64,000 bases of DNA, taken from assembly GCF_042685085.1 (NCBI RefSeq), contig NZ_JBHUMM010000043.1, positions 372,001 to 436,000 on the forward strand, given 5' to 3'. The translations under genes were made by a program, and so were the position numbers. Under the pieces are notes generated by a model. That model was not told the DNA's origin and made no database searches. It was given only the letters and a program-made list of their open reading frames with translations. This document shows positions 7,743 through 16,045 of the stretch, one piece after another; the stretch's first letter is position 1, and the number at the start of each line of letters is the position of its first letter. The stretch comes from Marinicrinis sediminis. Its GTDB lineage: Bacteria; Bacillota; Bacilli; Paenibacillales; KCTC-33676.

Positions 7743-7775
7743 ACGACCGCGATATTCGCGGTCGTTTTTTATTTT
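7743..7775 (+). terminator. Intrinsic terminator of csp
   Basis: ACGACCGCGA and TCGCGGTCGT form a 10-bp stem around a short loop, followed by TTTTTTATTTT, 27 bases after the csp stop. Confidence 0.9.
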
Positions 7776-7892
7776 CAAAACCATTTATCATGTCATTTCT
7801 CTTGTCCGATTCAGGCTTGCAACCCGACCTCGTTTCGTTCATAGTGAAGGTACAGGATTGCAGTCTGAATGAAGTGGAAGGTGGGAAAGAGG

Positions 7893-8372
7893 ATGAACCA
7901 GACGACCAAGGAAACATGGCTGGCTGCGGCCATTATGCAAGTGTTGACAGAACAAACCAAAGGGGCCTACCTGAGACTGCTTGACGTGGCTGAGATCGAG
8001 CTGGATGAAAATGGATTGGCTGCTGAACTGTTTGTGCTGTTCCGCTTTGCTGCCAGTCAGGGAGTCAAGCAGACGTTAGCCGGGAAAGAGGCCATAGATG
8101 CAGGCGAATTGTTGCACATTCTGGATACCTTGCTGAATGAAGTGATCGAACAGGTGCTGCCGGCGGGCAGAGAAGGACTGGGTGTGCGCCTGGAGATGTA
8201 CGAAGAATCGATTGAAGAAGAGGGACAGTGGATGTCTGTTTTTGAAGACCTGGTCGGTGAGGAATCTGAAGCATTTGCGACCGAGATTCAACAGCTGTAT
8301 GAACAGGTATTTGAACAAACGATCCGCTTGATTCAAGATACAGATGCAGCAGGCACTACCATGGTGCACTGA
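7893..8372 (+). CDS. Acidic helical protein of unknown function
   Basis: A 159-residue protein that I cannot name. It is strongly acidic and predicted mostly helical: a first part around TWLAAAIMQVLTEQTKGAYLRLL, a middle with LLHILDTLLNEVIEQVLPAGREG, and an acidic C-terminal half (YEESIEEEGQWMSVFEDLVGEE) ending in hydrophobic heptads. No signal peptide or transmembrane segment is visible. The ATG at 7893 is preferred because GGAAGGTGGG precedes it; an in-frame ATG at 7869 has none. It is followed by its own terminator and appears monocistronic. Confidence 0.7.
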   Translation: MNQTTKETWLAAAIMQVLTEQTKGAYLRLLDVAEIELDENGLAAELFVLFRFAASQGVKQTLAGKEAIDAGELLHILDTLLNEVIEQVLPAGREGLGVRLEMYEESIEEEGQWMSVFEDLVGEESEAFATEIQQLYEQVFEQTIRLIQDTDAAGTTMVH

Positions 8373-8385
8373 GTGATGCGAAACG

Positions 8386-8419
8386 AAGGAGCTGAACAGA
8401 ATACCGTTCTGCTCCTTTT
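8386..8419 (+). terminator. Intrinsic terminator
   Basis: AAGGAGC (8386-8392) pairs with GCTCCTT (8411-8417), with an inner GAAC/GTTC pairing, followed by a short T-run. It ends the preceding acidic-protein gene. Confidence 0.7.
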
Positions 8420-8599
8420 GCATGTAGATGGCCTCATTGTTCACTCGTTAACATTCCTGATTCTTTCCATTAGGCAGTATGACTACTTCCGTTCATTCGT
8501 ATCGTGTGCTGCGATTTGGTATGATGAGGATAGTGTGGCACGCATGAAGCTGGCAACCAGTATGAAAATGTTGCAGGTGAAACGTGAGTAGAATGAGGA

Positions 8600-8785
8600 G
8601 AAAGAAGAGAAAGAAGAGCCAAGAGCAATCAGTGAAGAGTAAGAGTTACCAGTGCAGTGAGGACCGTGCAGTGAGGACCGTGAAGAGAATAATGAACAGA
8701 GAACAATGAATTGAGAACTGTGAAGAGAGAACAATGAATAGGAAACAGTGAAGTGAGAACTGTGAAGAGAAAAGAGAGGTGTAAG
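8600..8785. repeat. Purine-rich tandem and interspersed direct repeats before selO
   Basis: GTGCAGTGAGGACC occurs twice in exact tandem (8652-8665, 8666-8679). TGAGAACTGTGAAGAGA occurs at 8712-8728 and 8754-8770, with GAACAATGAAT variants between. The whole stretch is A/G-rich on the plus strand. It fills most of the 414-base gap between 8373 and 8786, which otherwise holds only a terminator and the selO ribosome binding site. Confidence 0.75.
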
Positions 8786-8786
8786 C

Positions 8787-10274
8787 ATGACAGAAAAGAA
8801 TCGGCAATCGCATTTACATGCAGGCTGGAACTTCGACAACAGTTATGTCAAGCTGCCGTCGTCTTTTTATACCCGACTGGACCCAACACCTGTCGCTGCG
8901 CCCAAGCTGGTCAAGCTGAATGAAGCCTTGGCGGATGAAATGGGACTCGAAACCGATGCGTTGCATGAGGAAGAGGAAGCCGCTGTATTTGCAGGCAACT
9001 GCGTACCGGAAGGGGCTGCTCCACTCGCTCAGGCGTATGCAGGTCACCAGTTCGGTCATTTTACGATGCTGGGGGATGGCCGTGCCATTCTGCTGGGTGA
9101 ACAACTGACACCTGCCGGAGAACGGATGGACATACAGCTTAAAGGCTCGGGACAGACGCCTTACTCGCGGATGGGAGACGGACGAGCGGGCCTGGGTCCA
9201 ATGCTTCGGGAATATATCATCAGCGAAGCCATGCATGCACTGGGTATTCCGACTACCCGAAGTCTGGCTGTAGTCACGACCGGAGAGTCGATCATGCGGC
9301 TGACAGAAGAACCGGGTGCTGTCCTGACCAGGGTGGCTGCCAGTCACTTGCGTGTCGGGACTTTTCAGTATGCAGCGGGCCTTGGAGACAACAGGAAGTT
9401 GCAGGCGTTGGCCGATTATGCCATAGAACGGCACGACCCTGACTGTGCTCATGCAGCATCGCCATATTTGTCTTTACTTCAAAGGGTGATCGCTCGTCAG
9501 GCGAAGCTGATTGCGAAGTGGCAGCTTGTCGGGTTTATTCACGGGGTGATGAACACTGATAATATGACCATTAGCGGAGAAACCATTGATTATGGACCTT
9601 GTGCATTTATGGATGTGTATCATCCTGAAACGGTATTCAGCTCCATTGACCGACATGGCCGCTATGCATATGGCAATCAGCCGAAGATCGCGTCCTGGAA
9701 TCTGACCCGGTTTGCGGAAAGCTTGCTGCCGCTCATTCATCAGGATGAGCAAGAGGCGATCCGACAGACGGAGGAGGCCTTGACTGGCTTCGGAGAACAG
9801 TTTTCAGAACATTGGCTGACTGGCATGCGAGCGAAGTTGGGCCTGTTTGATGAAGAAGAGCAGGATGAATCACTCATCCATGGATTGCTTGCGCTGATGG
9901 AGAAATATGAAGCGGATTTCACCAATACGTTTCGTGCCATGTCTCTGGATCATACGACATCAACGGATCACGATCTGTTTCAAGCGGAAGAATTCCAGAA
10001 GTGGAAGCAGCAGTGGGAAGACAGGCTGAACCGGCAGTCCGAGTCTAGGGAAGCGGCCCAGGAACGAATGCGCGCACATAATCCAGCCGTTATCCCGCGG
10101 AATCATCGTGTAGAGGAAGCGCTGAAGGCTGCGGAGGAAGAGGGGGACCTGAGTGTGATGGATAAGCTGCTGAATGTACTTGCAGCACCTTATGCCTATT
10201 CGCCTGAGCAAGAATCCTATACCGTCCTTCCCCAGCCATCCGGGCGGCCCTATCGCACGTACTGTGGAACGTGA
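8787..10274 (+). CDS. selO: Protein adenylyltransferase SelO (YdiU/UPF0061)
   Basis: A 495-residue pseudokinase-fold enzyme that transfers AMP, not phosphate, to protein hydroxyls; in other bacteria it acts in oxidative-stress responses. Family blocks are present: YAGHQFGHFTMLGDGRA near 85, GSGQTPYSR with GDGRAGLGPMLREY near 125-150, SLAVVTTGE near 168, HGVMNTDNM (the metal-binding Asn loop) near 255, and DYGPCAFMD (the DFG-equivalent) near 268. The length matches family members. The ATG has AGAGAGG upstream, inside the edge of the repeat tract. It is monocistronic, with its own terminator. Confidence 0.92.
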   Translation: MTEKNRQSHLHAGWNFDNSYVKLPSSFYTRLDPTPVAAPKLVKLNEALADEMGLETDALHEEEEAAVFAGNCVPEGAAPLAQAYAGHQFGHFTMLGDGRAILLGEQLTPAGERMDIQLKGSGQTPYSRMGDGRAGLGPMLREYIISEAMHALGIPTTRSLAVVTTGESIMRLTEEPGAVLTRVAASHLRVGTFQYAAGLGDNRKLQALADYAIERHDPDCAHAASPYLSLLQRVIARQAKLIAKWQLVGFIHGVMNTDNMTISGETIDYGPCAFMDVYHPETVFSSIDRHGRYAYGNQPKIASWNLTRFAESLLPLIHQDEQEAIRQTEEALTGFGEQFSEHWLTGMRAKLGLFDEEEQDESLIHGLLALMEKYEADFTNTFRAMSLDHTTSTDHDLFQAEEFQKWKQQWEDRLNRQSESREAAQERMRAHNPAVIPRNHRVEEALKAAEEEGDLSVMDKLLNVLAAPYAYSPEQESYTVLPQPSGRPYRTYCGT

Positions 10275-10355
10275 TCCCCACCTGAAACCCCATTGGAATC
10301 CCCATCGTTATTTCCATTGGAGCAAGTGAAGACCCGTATTCATCGCCATGACATC

Positions 10356-10398
10356 CTTGGGGCAGCATCGCCCCAAGCAGATGCTGTGGCTTTTTTTT
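10356..10398 (+). terminator. Terminator with pseudoknot potential after selO
   Basis: CTTGGGG (10356-10362) pairs with CCCCAAG (10371-10377). The loop bases CAGCATC (10363-10369) are exactly complementary to GATGCTG (10380-10386) just downstream, and eight T residues follow at 10391-10398. The two 7-bp pairings can form an H-type pseudoknot or compete as alternative hairpins. Confidence 0.7.
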
Positions 10399-10418
10399 GT
10401 TATGGTGCAGACTGAGCA

Positions 10419-11060
10419 TTAACTGAGCAGCAAGGTTAGCAAATAAAGCGCAAGCAAATGGACTGGATAGAAGGTTCGGTACACCCATTTGAACAACGGA
10501 TGCGGCAATGCGGGACGTTTCATTTGTGTATGCCACACGATCAGGCCACTGCCGAGCAAACTGAACATTTGCAGATAGTTGTGCGTGAAATCGAGAGACC
10601 AGATCAACAGGTTCAGCAACACATGATAACCGAGCAGGCTCCATGGCTGAGTGGACGTATAACGATAAATGAGTACCAGCACAATGCCATAAATGCCGTA
10701 ATCCATCGGGATCAGGATGGAAGCGAGAAGGATCGCTGCGGCCAGCAACCCTTTGAACAATGGCTGTATACGTAGATCCTGGACATACAGGTAGATGAGC
10801 GCGAGTAACAGGGTAAAGATGACATTCAATTGACCCGTATTCAACGCAAGCATAAATGGCAACTGGGAAACACAGGCGAGGATGAGCAGTCGAATCGCAT
10901 ATTTTTTTCGGCTGCGGGTATGCACATACCCCTGGACCAAAAGCCAGCTATATAACGGAAAGGCACACCTTCCGATCACTCGATACAGATTTTCTTCCGG
11001 GAAAAAGACGACGCCGACATGATCAATGAGCATCGTCAGCATGGCGAGATAATGGAGCAT
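10419..11060 (-). CDS. TraX-family multi-pass membrane protein
   Basis: A 213-residue protein with about seven to eight transmembrane segments. It starts HYLAMLTMLIDHVGVVFFP, the hallmark of the TraX family, with LYRVIGRCAFPLYSWLLVQGY following. TraX acetylates the F-pilus subunit in enterobacteria; homologues in sporeformers are chromosomal with unknown acceptors. I placed the start at 11060 because AGAAAGG lies eight bases upstream; the frame stays open to 11150 without a binding site. No conjugation gene is nearby, so a role in pilus modification is not supported. It may acylate another surface molecule. Confidence 0.8.
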   Translation of the reverse strand: MLHYLAMLTMLIDHVGVVFFPEENLYRVIGRCAFPLYSWLLVQGYVHTRSRKKYAIRLLILACVSQLPFMLALNTGQLNVIFTLLLALIYLYVQDLRIQPLFKGLLAAAILLASILIPMDYGIYGIVLVLIYRYTSTQPWSLLGYHVLLNLLIWSLDFTHNYLQMFSLLGSGLIVWHTQMKRPALPHPLFKWVYRTFYPVHLLALYLLTLLLS

Positions 11061-11311
11061 AGGCGCAACCTTTCTAATCAGCTTCATAGGTAAATATGTC
11101 GCAAAGCGTACGGATTCATTTCTTTCAGTATACGTTGATTTCGCTGTCATTGCAGCCGTTAAATTCCCGCTGGTCTTCCGGTTAGCGCTCTTTTCAACTT
11201 ATTTCTGCAAAATCAGCGAAGGAGTTTCGTCTTCCCCCGTTTCAGCCAGGAGAGGCAGGGTAAGAAGCAGATAGGGTATAGGGGTATTTGTTTGTGGAAA
11301 GGAGTGTCCAG

Positions 11312-12613
11312 ATGACGACGTACAAGAAAAACAGCATATCGCTGACCGGAGCTGTAGGTCTTGGGACCGGCGTGATGATTAGCGCGGGTATCTTTGCCTT
11401 GCTCGGACAAGTTGCTGACCTGAGCGGCTCCTGGTTTCCTCTGATGTTTATTCTCGGGGGCATCGTTACGGGATTTAGTGCCTATTCCTATATCAAATTG
11501 AGTCAGGAATATCCTTCCGCGGGCGGGATCGGCATGTTTCTTGTCAAGGCATATGGGAAAGGGACGGCTGCGGCCACGGCTTCACTTTTGATGGCCTTCT
11601 CGATGGTCATTAACCAAAGTCTGGTGGCCAGAACCTTTGGCACCTATACACTTCAATTGTTTGGAGATGACCCTCACGACTTTTGGATTCCACTCTTGGG
11701 TGTAGGTTTGCTTGCCTTTGCTTTTTTGGTGAATTTGTCGGGCAATGCGTTTATTCAGTCCTTCACTTCCATTTTTTCACTGATCAAAATTTTTGGCCTG
11801 AGCCTGTTTGCCATTGCCGCGCTTTCTGTAGTCGGATTCTCCTTTGCACCTGCGAGTGGAGGACAAAGCGACATTTCTATAACCTGGCAGAGCTGTATGG
11901 CATCGATCGCCTTGACGGTGCTCGCTTTTAAAGGGTTTACGACCATTACGAACAGCGGCTCCGAAATCAAGCATCCGAAGCGAAATATCGGAAAGGCCAT
12001 TTTTATCTCTATTTTGATCAGTCTGATTGTCTATTTGCTGCTGGCCTGGGCGGTATCCAGTAATCTGGGGATCGAACAAATCCTCAAAGCGAAGGATTAT
12101 GCATTGGCCGAGGCGGCTAGACCAGCTTTAGGCGAAGGAGGAGTCTGGCTTACTGTTGGAATCGCCATGATTGCGACGGTTACAGGAATCATCGCCAGCG
12201 TATTCGCCGTATCGAGGATGCTCGCCATGCTGACTGATATGAAATTGATTCCGCACCGTCATTTTGGCATGCCGGGCAGCATTCAGAAGCATACCTTGGT
12301 CTATACGATTGTGATCGCCATGGCTCTGACCATTGTATTTGATCTGAGCCGGATCGCTTCGATGGGCGCGATTTTGTATCTGGTGATGGATATGATGATT
12401 CATTGGGGGGTCTATCACAAGCTCAAGGGAAAAGTAGAGGCGAGACGGGGTATCGTACTGGGTGCGCTGGTTTTGGACGGTGCGGTACTCGCTGCATTTT
12501 GTTATGTGAAGATATTAACCGATTCCCATATTGTCTGGATCTCTGCATTGGTCATCCTCCTCATACTGGCGGGAGAGAAGAAATATCTTCAGAAGTCTCT
12601 TCAGAAGTCCTGA
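11312..12613 (+). CDS. APC-superfamily amino acid permease
   Basis: A 433-residue integral membrane transporter with about twelve hydrophobic segments. The first segment carries GLGTGVMISAGIFALLGQV, the Gly-rich unwound helix that binds substrate in APC transporters, and SGSEIKHPKRNIGKAI near residue 218 is the conserved loop between segments 6 and 7. It probably imports an amino acid in symport with protons; specificity cannot be read. The ATG at 11312 follows GGAAAGGAG; the frame extends upstream to a TTG at 11288, which is less likely. Confidence 0.88.
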   Translation: MTTYKKNSISLTGAVGLGTGVMISAGIFALLGQVADLSGSWFPLMFILGGIVTGFSAYSYIKLSQEYPSAGGIGMFLVKAYGKGTAAATASLLMAFSMVINQSLVARTFGTYTLQLFGDDPHDFWIPLLGVGLLAFAFLVNLSGNAFIQSFTSIFSLIKIFGLSLFAIAALSVVGFSFAPASGGQSDISITWQSCMASIALTVLAFKGFTTITNSGSEIKHPKRNIGKAIFISILISLIVYLLLAWAVSSNLGIEQILKAKDYALAEAARPALGEGGVWLTVGIAMIATVTGIIASVFAVSRMLAMLTDMKLIPHRHFGMPGSIQKHTLVYTIVIAMALTIVFDLSRIASMGAILYLVMDMMIHWGVYHKLKGKVEARRGIVLGALVLDGAVLAAFCYVKILTDSHIVWISALVILLILAGEKKYLQKSLQKS

Positions 12614-12635
12614 CCCGAATCATGTTTCGCCATTA

Positions 12636-12696
12636 AACAGGCCAGCTTCCCACATGGACAGGATCGCATCCATCCGTGTTGAGAGCTGGCCCTGTT
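12636..12696. terminator. Large bidirectional hairpin
   Basis: AACAGGCCAGCT (12636-12647) pairs with AGCTGGCCCTGTT (12684-12696), with inner pairings CATGGA/TCCGTG and GGAT/ATCC. It separates the convergent permease and small membrane protein genes. T-runs are poor on both strands. Confidence 0.6.
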
Positions 12697-12697
12697 C

Positions 12698-12904
12698 CTA
12701 CATTCTAACAAGCAAAATGATTAACACAGCAAAAAGAATCGTCCCGACGATATAGAAGACGGACAGGCGTGTCCAATATTTCTTGGTCTTCTGATCATAC
12801 TCGGGATTTCCTTCCTTGTTTTTCCTGGAAAGCGCAACCATAATGGTGGCTAGTGCGCCGATCAGGATAAAGACAGCTGACAATACATAATAAAGTTGTG
12901 ACAT
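12698..12904 (-). CDS. Small two-segment membrane protein
   Basis: A 68-residue protein with two hydrophobic helices (LYYVLSAVFILIGALATIMVAL and FYIVGTILFAVLIILLV) joined by a basic hydrophilic loop containing KNKEGNPEYDQKTKKYW. I do not recognise a family. The ATG at 12904 follows AGAAAGAAGGGG. The frame continues upstream to 12997 but without a binding site. Both ends would lie on the same side of the membrane. Confidence 0.65.
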   Translation of the reverse strand: MSQLYYVLSAVFILIGALATIMVALSRKNKEGNPEYDQKTKKYWTRLSVFYIVGTILFAVLIILLVRM

Positions 12905-13149
12905 ATGACCCCTTCTTTCTTGTTTATTCTCCAAAAAAACCAAGGAAATTTTCATGGAAATAGTTAATTTGCCCCAATCCTTGCTATCATCGTACATGGA
13001 GAACTCTTCGTTATGAGAAGTGTAACATAAGTAACAGGATTATACAGACGTTGCTAAGCGGAGAATTCGAATATTATGAGACAATTCTGAAGGTTATGCA
13101 TAGACAAGTATAGACGGTTACATGCAGGAGGTTAGTTGGCAATATAACA
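12905..13149. other. Spacer with no gene seen
   Basis: This 245-base stretch upstream of the small membrane protein gene shows no convincing coding frame, RNA or repeat. The hairpins described next fill the remainder up to the GH18 gene end. Confidence 0.4.
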
Positions 13150-13185
13150 AAAAGACAGGAGCGGGACGATATGCTCCTGTCTTTT
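13150..13185 (-). terminator. Terminator downstream of the GH18 gene
   Basis: AAAAGACAGGAGC (13150-13162) is inverted at 13173-13185, a 13-bp stem with a 10-base loop. On the minus strand it is followed by TTTTTGTT, so it fits termination of the GH18 transcript. Confidence 0.75.
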
Positions 13186-13207
13186 CCATAGTAATATGCA
13201 CGTTTTG

Positions 13208-13239
13208 ACATCCTATGTCACTGTAGTGGCATAGGATGT
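13208..13239. repeat. Near-perfect inverted repeat after the GH18 gene
   Basis: ACATCCTATG (13208-13217) is inverted at 13230-13239, and the interior CAC/GTG also pairs, giving an almost fully paired 32-base hairpin. It lies between the GH18 stop and the terminator and may protect the 3' end of the message. Confidence 0.7.
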
Positions 13240-13263
13240 GGACCCGTGGACAGAAGGGTCAAA

Positions 13264-15174
13264 TTACTTCTCTGTCAAAATGGTTTCCCAGAAATTTGAC
13301 GGTTCCTGTCCCAGTCGCCATGCGGCAACCCCGCCAAGCCGATATTCCTGCGCCAGATCGAGCCTGGATGTCAGGGAGTTCTGGTCTTCCTTCCAGAATA
13401 CATACGTATAACCGTCCTTGACATATTTAATCTTGTGGTGACCGTTCGTTTCGTCCCATTCTGATGTATACGCATTTTCTTTCAGCAGCGTCTCTACAGC
13501 AGCTGCATATAACGCACGGTTGCCCACCAGCTTGCCATTGCCGTCCAGCTTCCATTCACGGATATAGAACGGCATGCCGAGCACGAGCTGATCGCGAGTC
13601 ATGCCATAGGACAGGAATTCCTGAACGCCTTGCTCGACCCACTTGATGCCAGCTACAGGACCCGGAACGGTACTGCCTTTCCAGTGCTGGTCATAAGCCA
13701 TGATGATGATGGTATCCATAAATTGGGCCAGCGCTTCATGATCGTAGGCCGTCTTGTGATTCCAGGCGGCGCTGCCTCGCGGAAGATCAATAGAGACTTC
13801 CAGACCTTTGGAATGGGCATAGGTAACAAGCTGTTTCATAAATGCGGTATAGGCGCTCCGATCGCTGGCGGAGACCGCTTCAAAGTCCATGTTGATGCCG
13901 TCTACACCAAGCTCAGCACTTTTGTCTACAAGGGTTCGGATGAAATGTTTTTGAGCATCTGAGTCTGCCAGAAATTTGGAGGTCAGCTGGCTATCGAATT
14001 GGTTATGTACCAATGGATGAACTTCAATCCCCCGACCATGCAGCCATTTCACAAGAGAAGGGCTGGACAGATCTTCAATATTGCCTTTGGCATCGGTGAG
14101 TTTGAACCAAGTCGGAGCGTCCACATCCAGTGCGGTCGCCTGTTCGACCTGGGCTTTGATGGCACTGTCACTGGCCGTTCCGTTCCATGCCCATACCTTC
14201 AGGCGAAGCGTGTTGTCCCAGAGCGTTTCTCCCTGACGATCCACCACTTTGCTGCGGGCCAGTCCCAGTGCATAGCTGACAGCACTGTCTATCGTATGGA
14301 AGGACTGAACATGACGGTCTTTCTGATACACTTGATAGTGCGGCATGATCGTCCAGACTTCTCGGTTGTCAAATTCAATGGATGTGTTGACGTAGCCCTT
14401 GGCATATCGGATGGCCATTTCCAGATGAGCAAATTGGTTGATTTCACGACCGCTCTGCTTGACGACAAACGGTTTACTGTTGGCATATACTTGCTGACCG
14501 GTTGCCGTGTTGAGGATGGTAGACTCATCATGCTTCAAAGCTTCCCGAATAGCATCCTGCAGAAATGAAAAGCGCTTCGTTTCGGTCGAGGTTTGGAATC
14601 GAAGCTCATAGACAGGGGCCTGATTGCGAAATTGCTGACGCTGCTTGTCCGTCAGGTTGTCCCATACCCACTGATTCGTTTTCAGCTTGATAATATGGGC
14701 ATTGCCCCATTTCTTTGCTTCCTGTCTGGCTGCATCGAAATCATCAAAGGACCATTGCGGTAGGGTCTTATCTCCCTGATACACCTGGTAGTCCGCATAG
14801 TTGTCCCACAAGATGCCGGGCTTTTGCAGATTTTTGATGATGGCATCTTTTTGCGTTTTGGCAGTGGCCAGTGCCTGTTCATAGGTAGCATAGACCTTGT
14901 TCAGGGGCACACCCTGTACGATGACCTGATAGGTTGGAAATGAGCTCCACAACCATCTGCGGGTTTTCAGATCCTCCACATAACTGTTGCTGAAATACTT
15001 GGCATAGGCAATTGCCTGGTTTCGGCTGCTGAATTCTTTCAGGGAGGAGTCGTTTTGGTAGACGCGGTAACGGGTGGTCTGATCTTCCTTGGCGGATACA
15101 ATAGAGACTGCAAAGACCTGACAGATGAGTGCAACGGCAATCAGTAGAGACAGACGACACTTCCAGTTTTTCAT
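13264..15174 (-). CDS. Secreted GH18-family glycosyl hydrolase with N-terminal repeats
   Basis: A 636-residue protein with a signal peptide (residues 1 to about 28, ending VSAKE). Residues about 33-320 contain five to six repeats of roughly 60 residues, each with a YxVYQ-type strand, a F/W-rich strand and an AIxYAK-type helix (for example YQVYQKDRHVQSFHTIDSA), probably a surface- or wall-binding module. The C-terminal GH18 barrel contains DGINMDFEAVSASD, the DxxDxDxE catalytic motif with the proton-donor Glu intact, and IIMAYDQHW. It resembles YaaH/YvbX-like enzymes that cut peptidoglycan or chitin-like glycans; a spore or wall glucosaminidase is plausible. The start follows AGAGGA. Confidence 0.85.
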   Translation of the reverse strand: MKNWKCRLSLLIAVALICQVFAVSIVSAKEDQTTRYRVYQNDSSLKEFSSRNQAIAYAKYFSNSYVEDLKTRRWLWSSFPTYQVIVQGVPLNKVYATYEQALATAKTQKDAIIKNLQKPGILWDNYADYQVYQGDKTLPQWSFDDFDAARQEAKKWGNAHIIKLKTNQWVWDNLTDKQRQQFRNQAPVYELRFQTSTETKRFSFLQDAIREALKHDESTILNTATGQQVYANSKPFVVKQSGREINQFAHLEMAIRYAKGYVNTSIEFDNREVWTIMPHYQVYQKDRHVQSFHTIDSAVSYALGLARSKVVDRQGETLWDNTLRLKVWAWNGTASDSAIKAQVEQATALDVDAPTWFKLTDAKGNIEDLSSPSLVKWLHGRGIEVHPLVHNQFDSQLTSKFLADSDAQKHFIRTLVDKSAELGVDGINMDFEAVSASDRSAYTAFMKQLVTYAHSKGLEVSIDLPRGSAAWNHKTAYDHEALAQFMDTIIIMAYDQHWKGSTVPGPVAGIKWVEQGVQEFLSYGMTRDQLVLGMPFYIREWKLDGNGKLVGNRALYAAAVETLLKENAYTSEWDETNGHHKIKYVKDGYTYVFWKEDQNSLTSRLDLAQEYRLGGVAAWRLGQEPSNFWETILTEK

Positions 15175-15269
15175 TGATCAATCCTCTTTCTGCTAGATTC
15201 TACTCTATTAGACGAGGAGCAGGCTGGAAGGTTGCGATGGTAAATGATAGAAACCTGTTTCGAGTTCGA

Positions 15270-15360
15270 TGACAGTTCAATGAGTCGAATGCAGAAGTGA
15301 GTACAGTCAAATAGTCAGACGCTTTATTGATGACAGTCAAATCGTCAAATGCTGTATTGA
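15270..15360. repeat. Three ~30-bp degenerate direct repeats
   Basis: Units begin TGACAGTTCAATGAGTCGAA (15270), TACAGTCAAATAGTCAGACG (15302) and TGACAGTCAAATCGTCAAAT (15331), and each of the last two ends TATTGA. They abut without spacers in the 265-base divergent region between the GH18 and DUF309 genes. Confidence 0.65.
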
Positions 15361-15439
15361 GGTCACAGATTTGGTACAGTAGAAGAAGCCGTATGTGAAA
15401 AGAGAAATTGTACGGGAGAAGACAGGGGGATGGAAAGTG

Positions 15440-15982
15440 ATGACGTATCGGGACGAAACAGGGATACCGGAAGCATTGGTGGATTATATGGTGTATTTCC
15501 ATGGAGAGCGTGATTATTTTGAATGCCATGAAGTGATGGAGGAATACTGGAAGCAAGATCTGACATCCGCAAGCGCTGATCTGTGGGTCGGCTTGATTCA
15601 ATTGGCTGTGGCGATGTATCATCAGCGCAGGAATAATCTCAAAGGAGCCGTACGGATGCTCTCCTCCGCCATGGAGAAGCTGGATCAGCCAGATGTAGAG
15701 GCGATTGGTATCTCACGTGAGCCATTTATAGCAATCCTGAAGGAACGATTGCAGGTGCTGCGGGAAGAACCATCTGGTTCTTCTTATACAGACTTGAACA
15801 TCCCGTTAAAGGGCGAACTGCTGGCCCGTTCCATAGACAAATGCTCGCAGACTGGCAATGAGTGGTGCACACCCAGCAATATGCAAGCGTCCTCACTCAT
15901 TCACAAGCATTCCATGCGTGACCGGTCCGAGGTCATTGAAGCGAGGAGAAAGGCGCTCGAACAAAAACAAAGAAGCCGATGA
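15440..15982 (+). CDS. DUF309-family protein
   Basis: A 180-residue protein whose first 110 residues match DUF309: YFHGERDYFECHEVMEEYWK, then LWVGLIQLAVAMYHQRRNNLKGAVRML. The conserved FHxxxYFECHEVLE-type His/Glu pattern suggests a buried metal or active site, but no reaction is established. The last 60 residues are hydrophilic and unusual for the family. The start at 15440 follows GGGGATGGAAAGTG; the frame continues upstream to 15395. It lies divergent from the GH18 gene. Confidence 0.8.
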   Translation: MTYRDETGIPEALVDYMVYFHGERDYFECHEVMEEYWKQDLTSASADLWVGLIQLAVAMYHQRRNNLKGAVRMLSSAMEKLDQPDVEAIGISREPFIAILKERLQVLREEPSGSSYTDLNIPLKGELLARSIDKCSQTGNEWCTPSNMQASSLIHKHSMRDRSEVIEARRKALEQKQRSR

Positions 15983-16000
15983 ATCGTATGCATCGGCTTC
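15972..16000. terminator. Bidirectional terminator
   Basis: GAAGCCGATG (15972-15981) pairs with CATCGGCTTC (15991-16000), overlapping the DUF309 stop. On the minus strand it is followed by TTTGTTTTTG, so it can end the carbonic anhydrase transcript. Confidence 0.75.
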
Positions 16001-16045
16001 CTGGATCAGAAATGAAAGTTCATGAATGAAACTCGTAGTGGAAGA

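Noticed and set aside
8483..8839. Minus-strand frame encoding repeated FSLHSSQF units
   Set aside because: It is simply the complement of the purine-rich direct repeats before selO and runs into selO; no start signal.
15270..15360. CRISPR array
   Set aside because: The ~30-bp units abut each other with no unique spacers, are degenerate, and there are no cas genes in the window.
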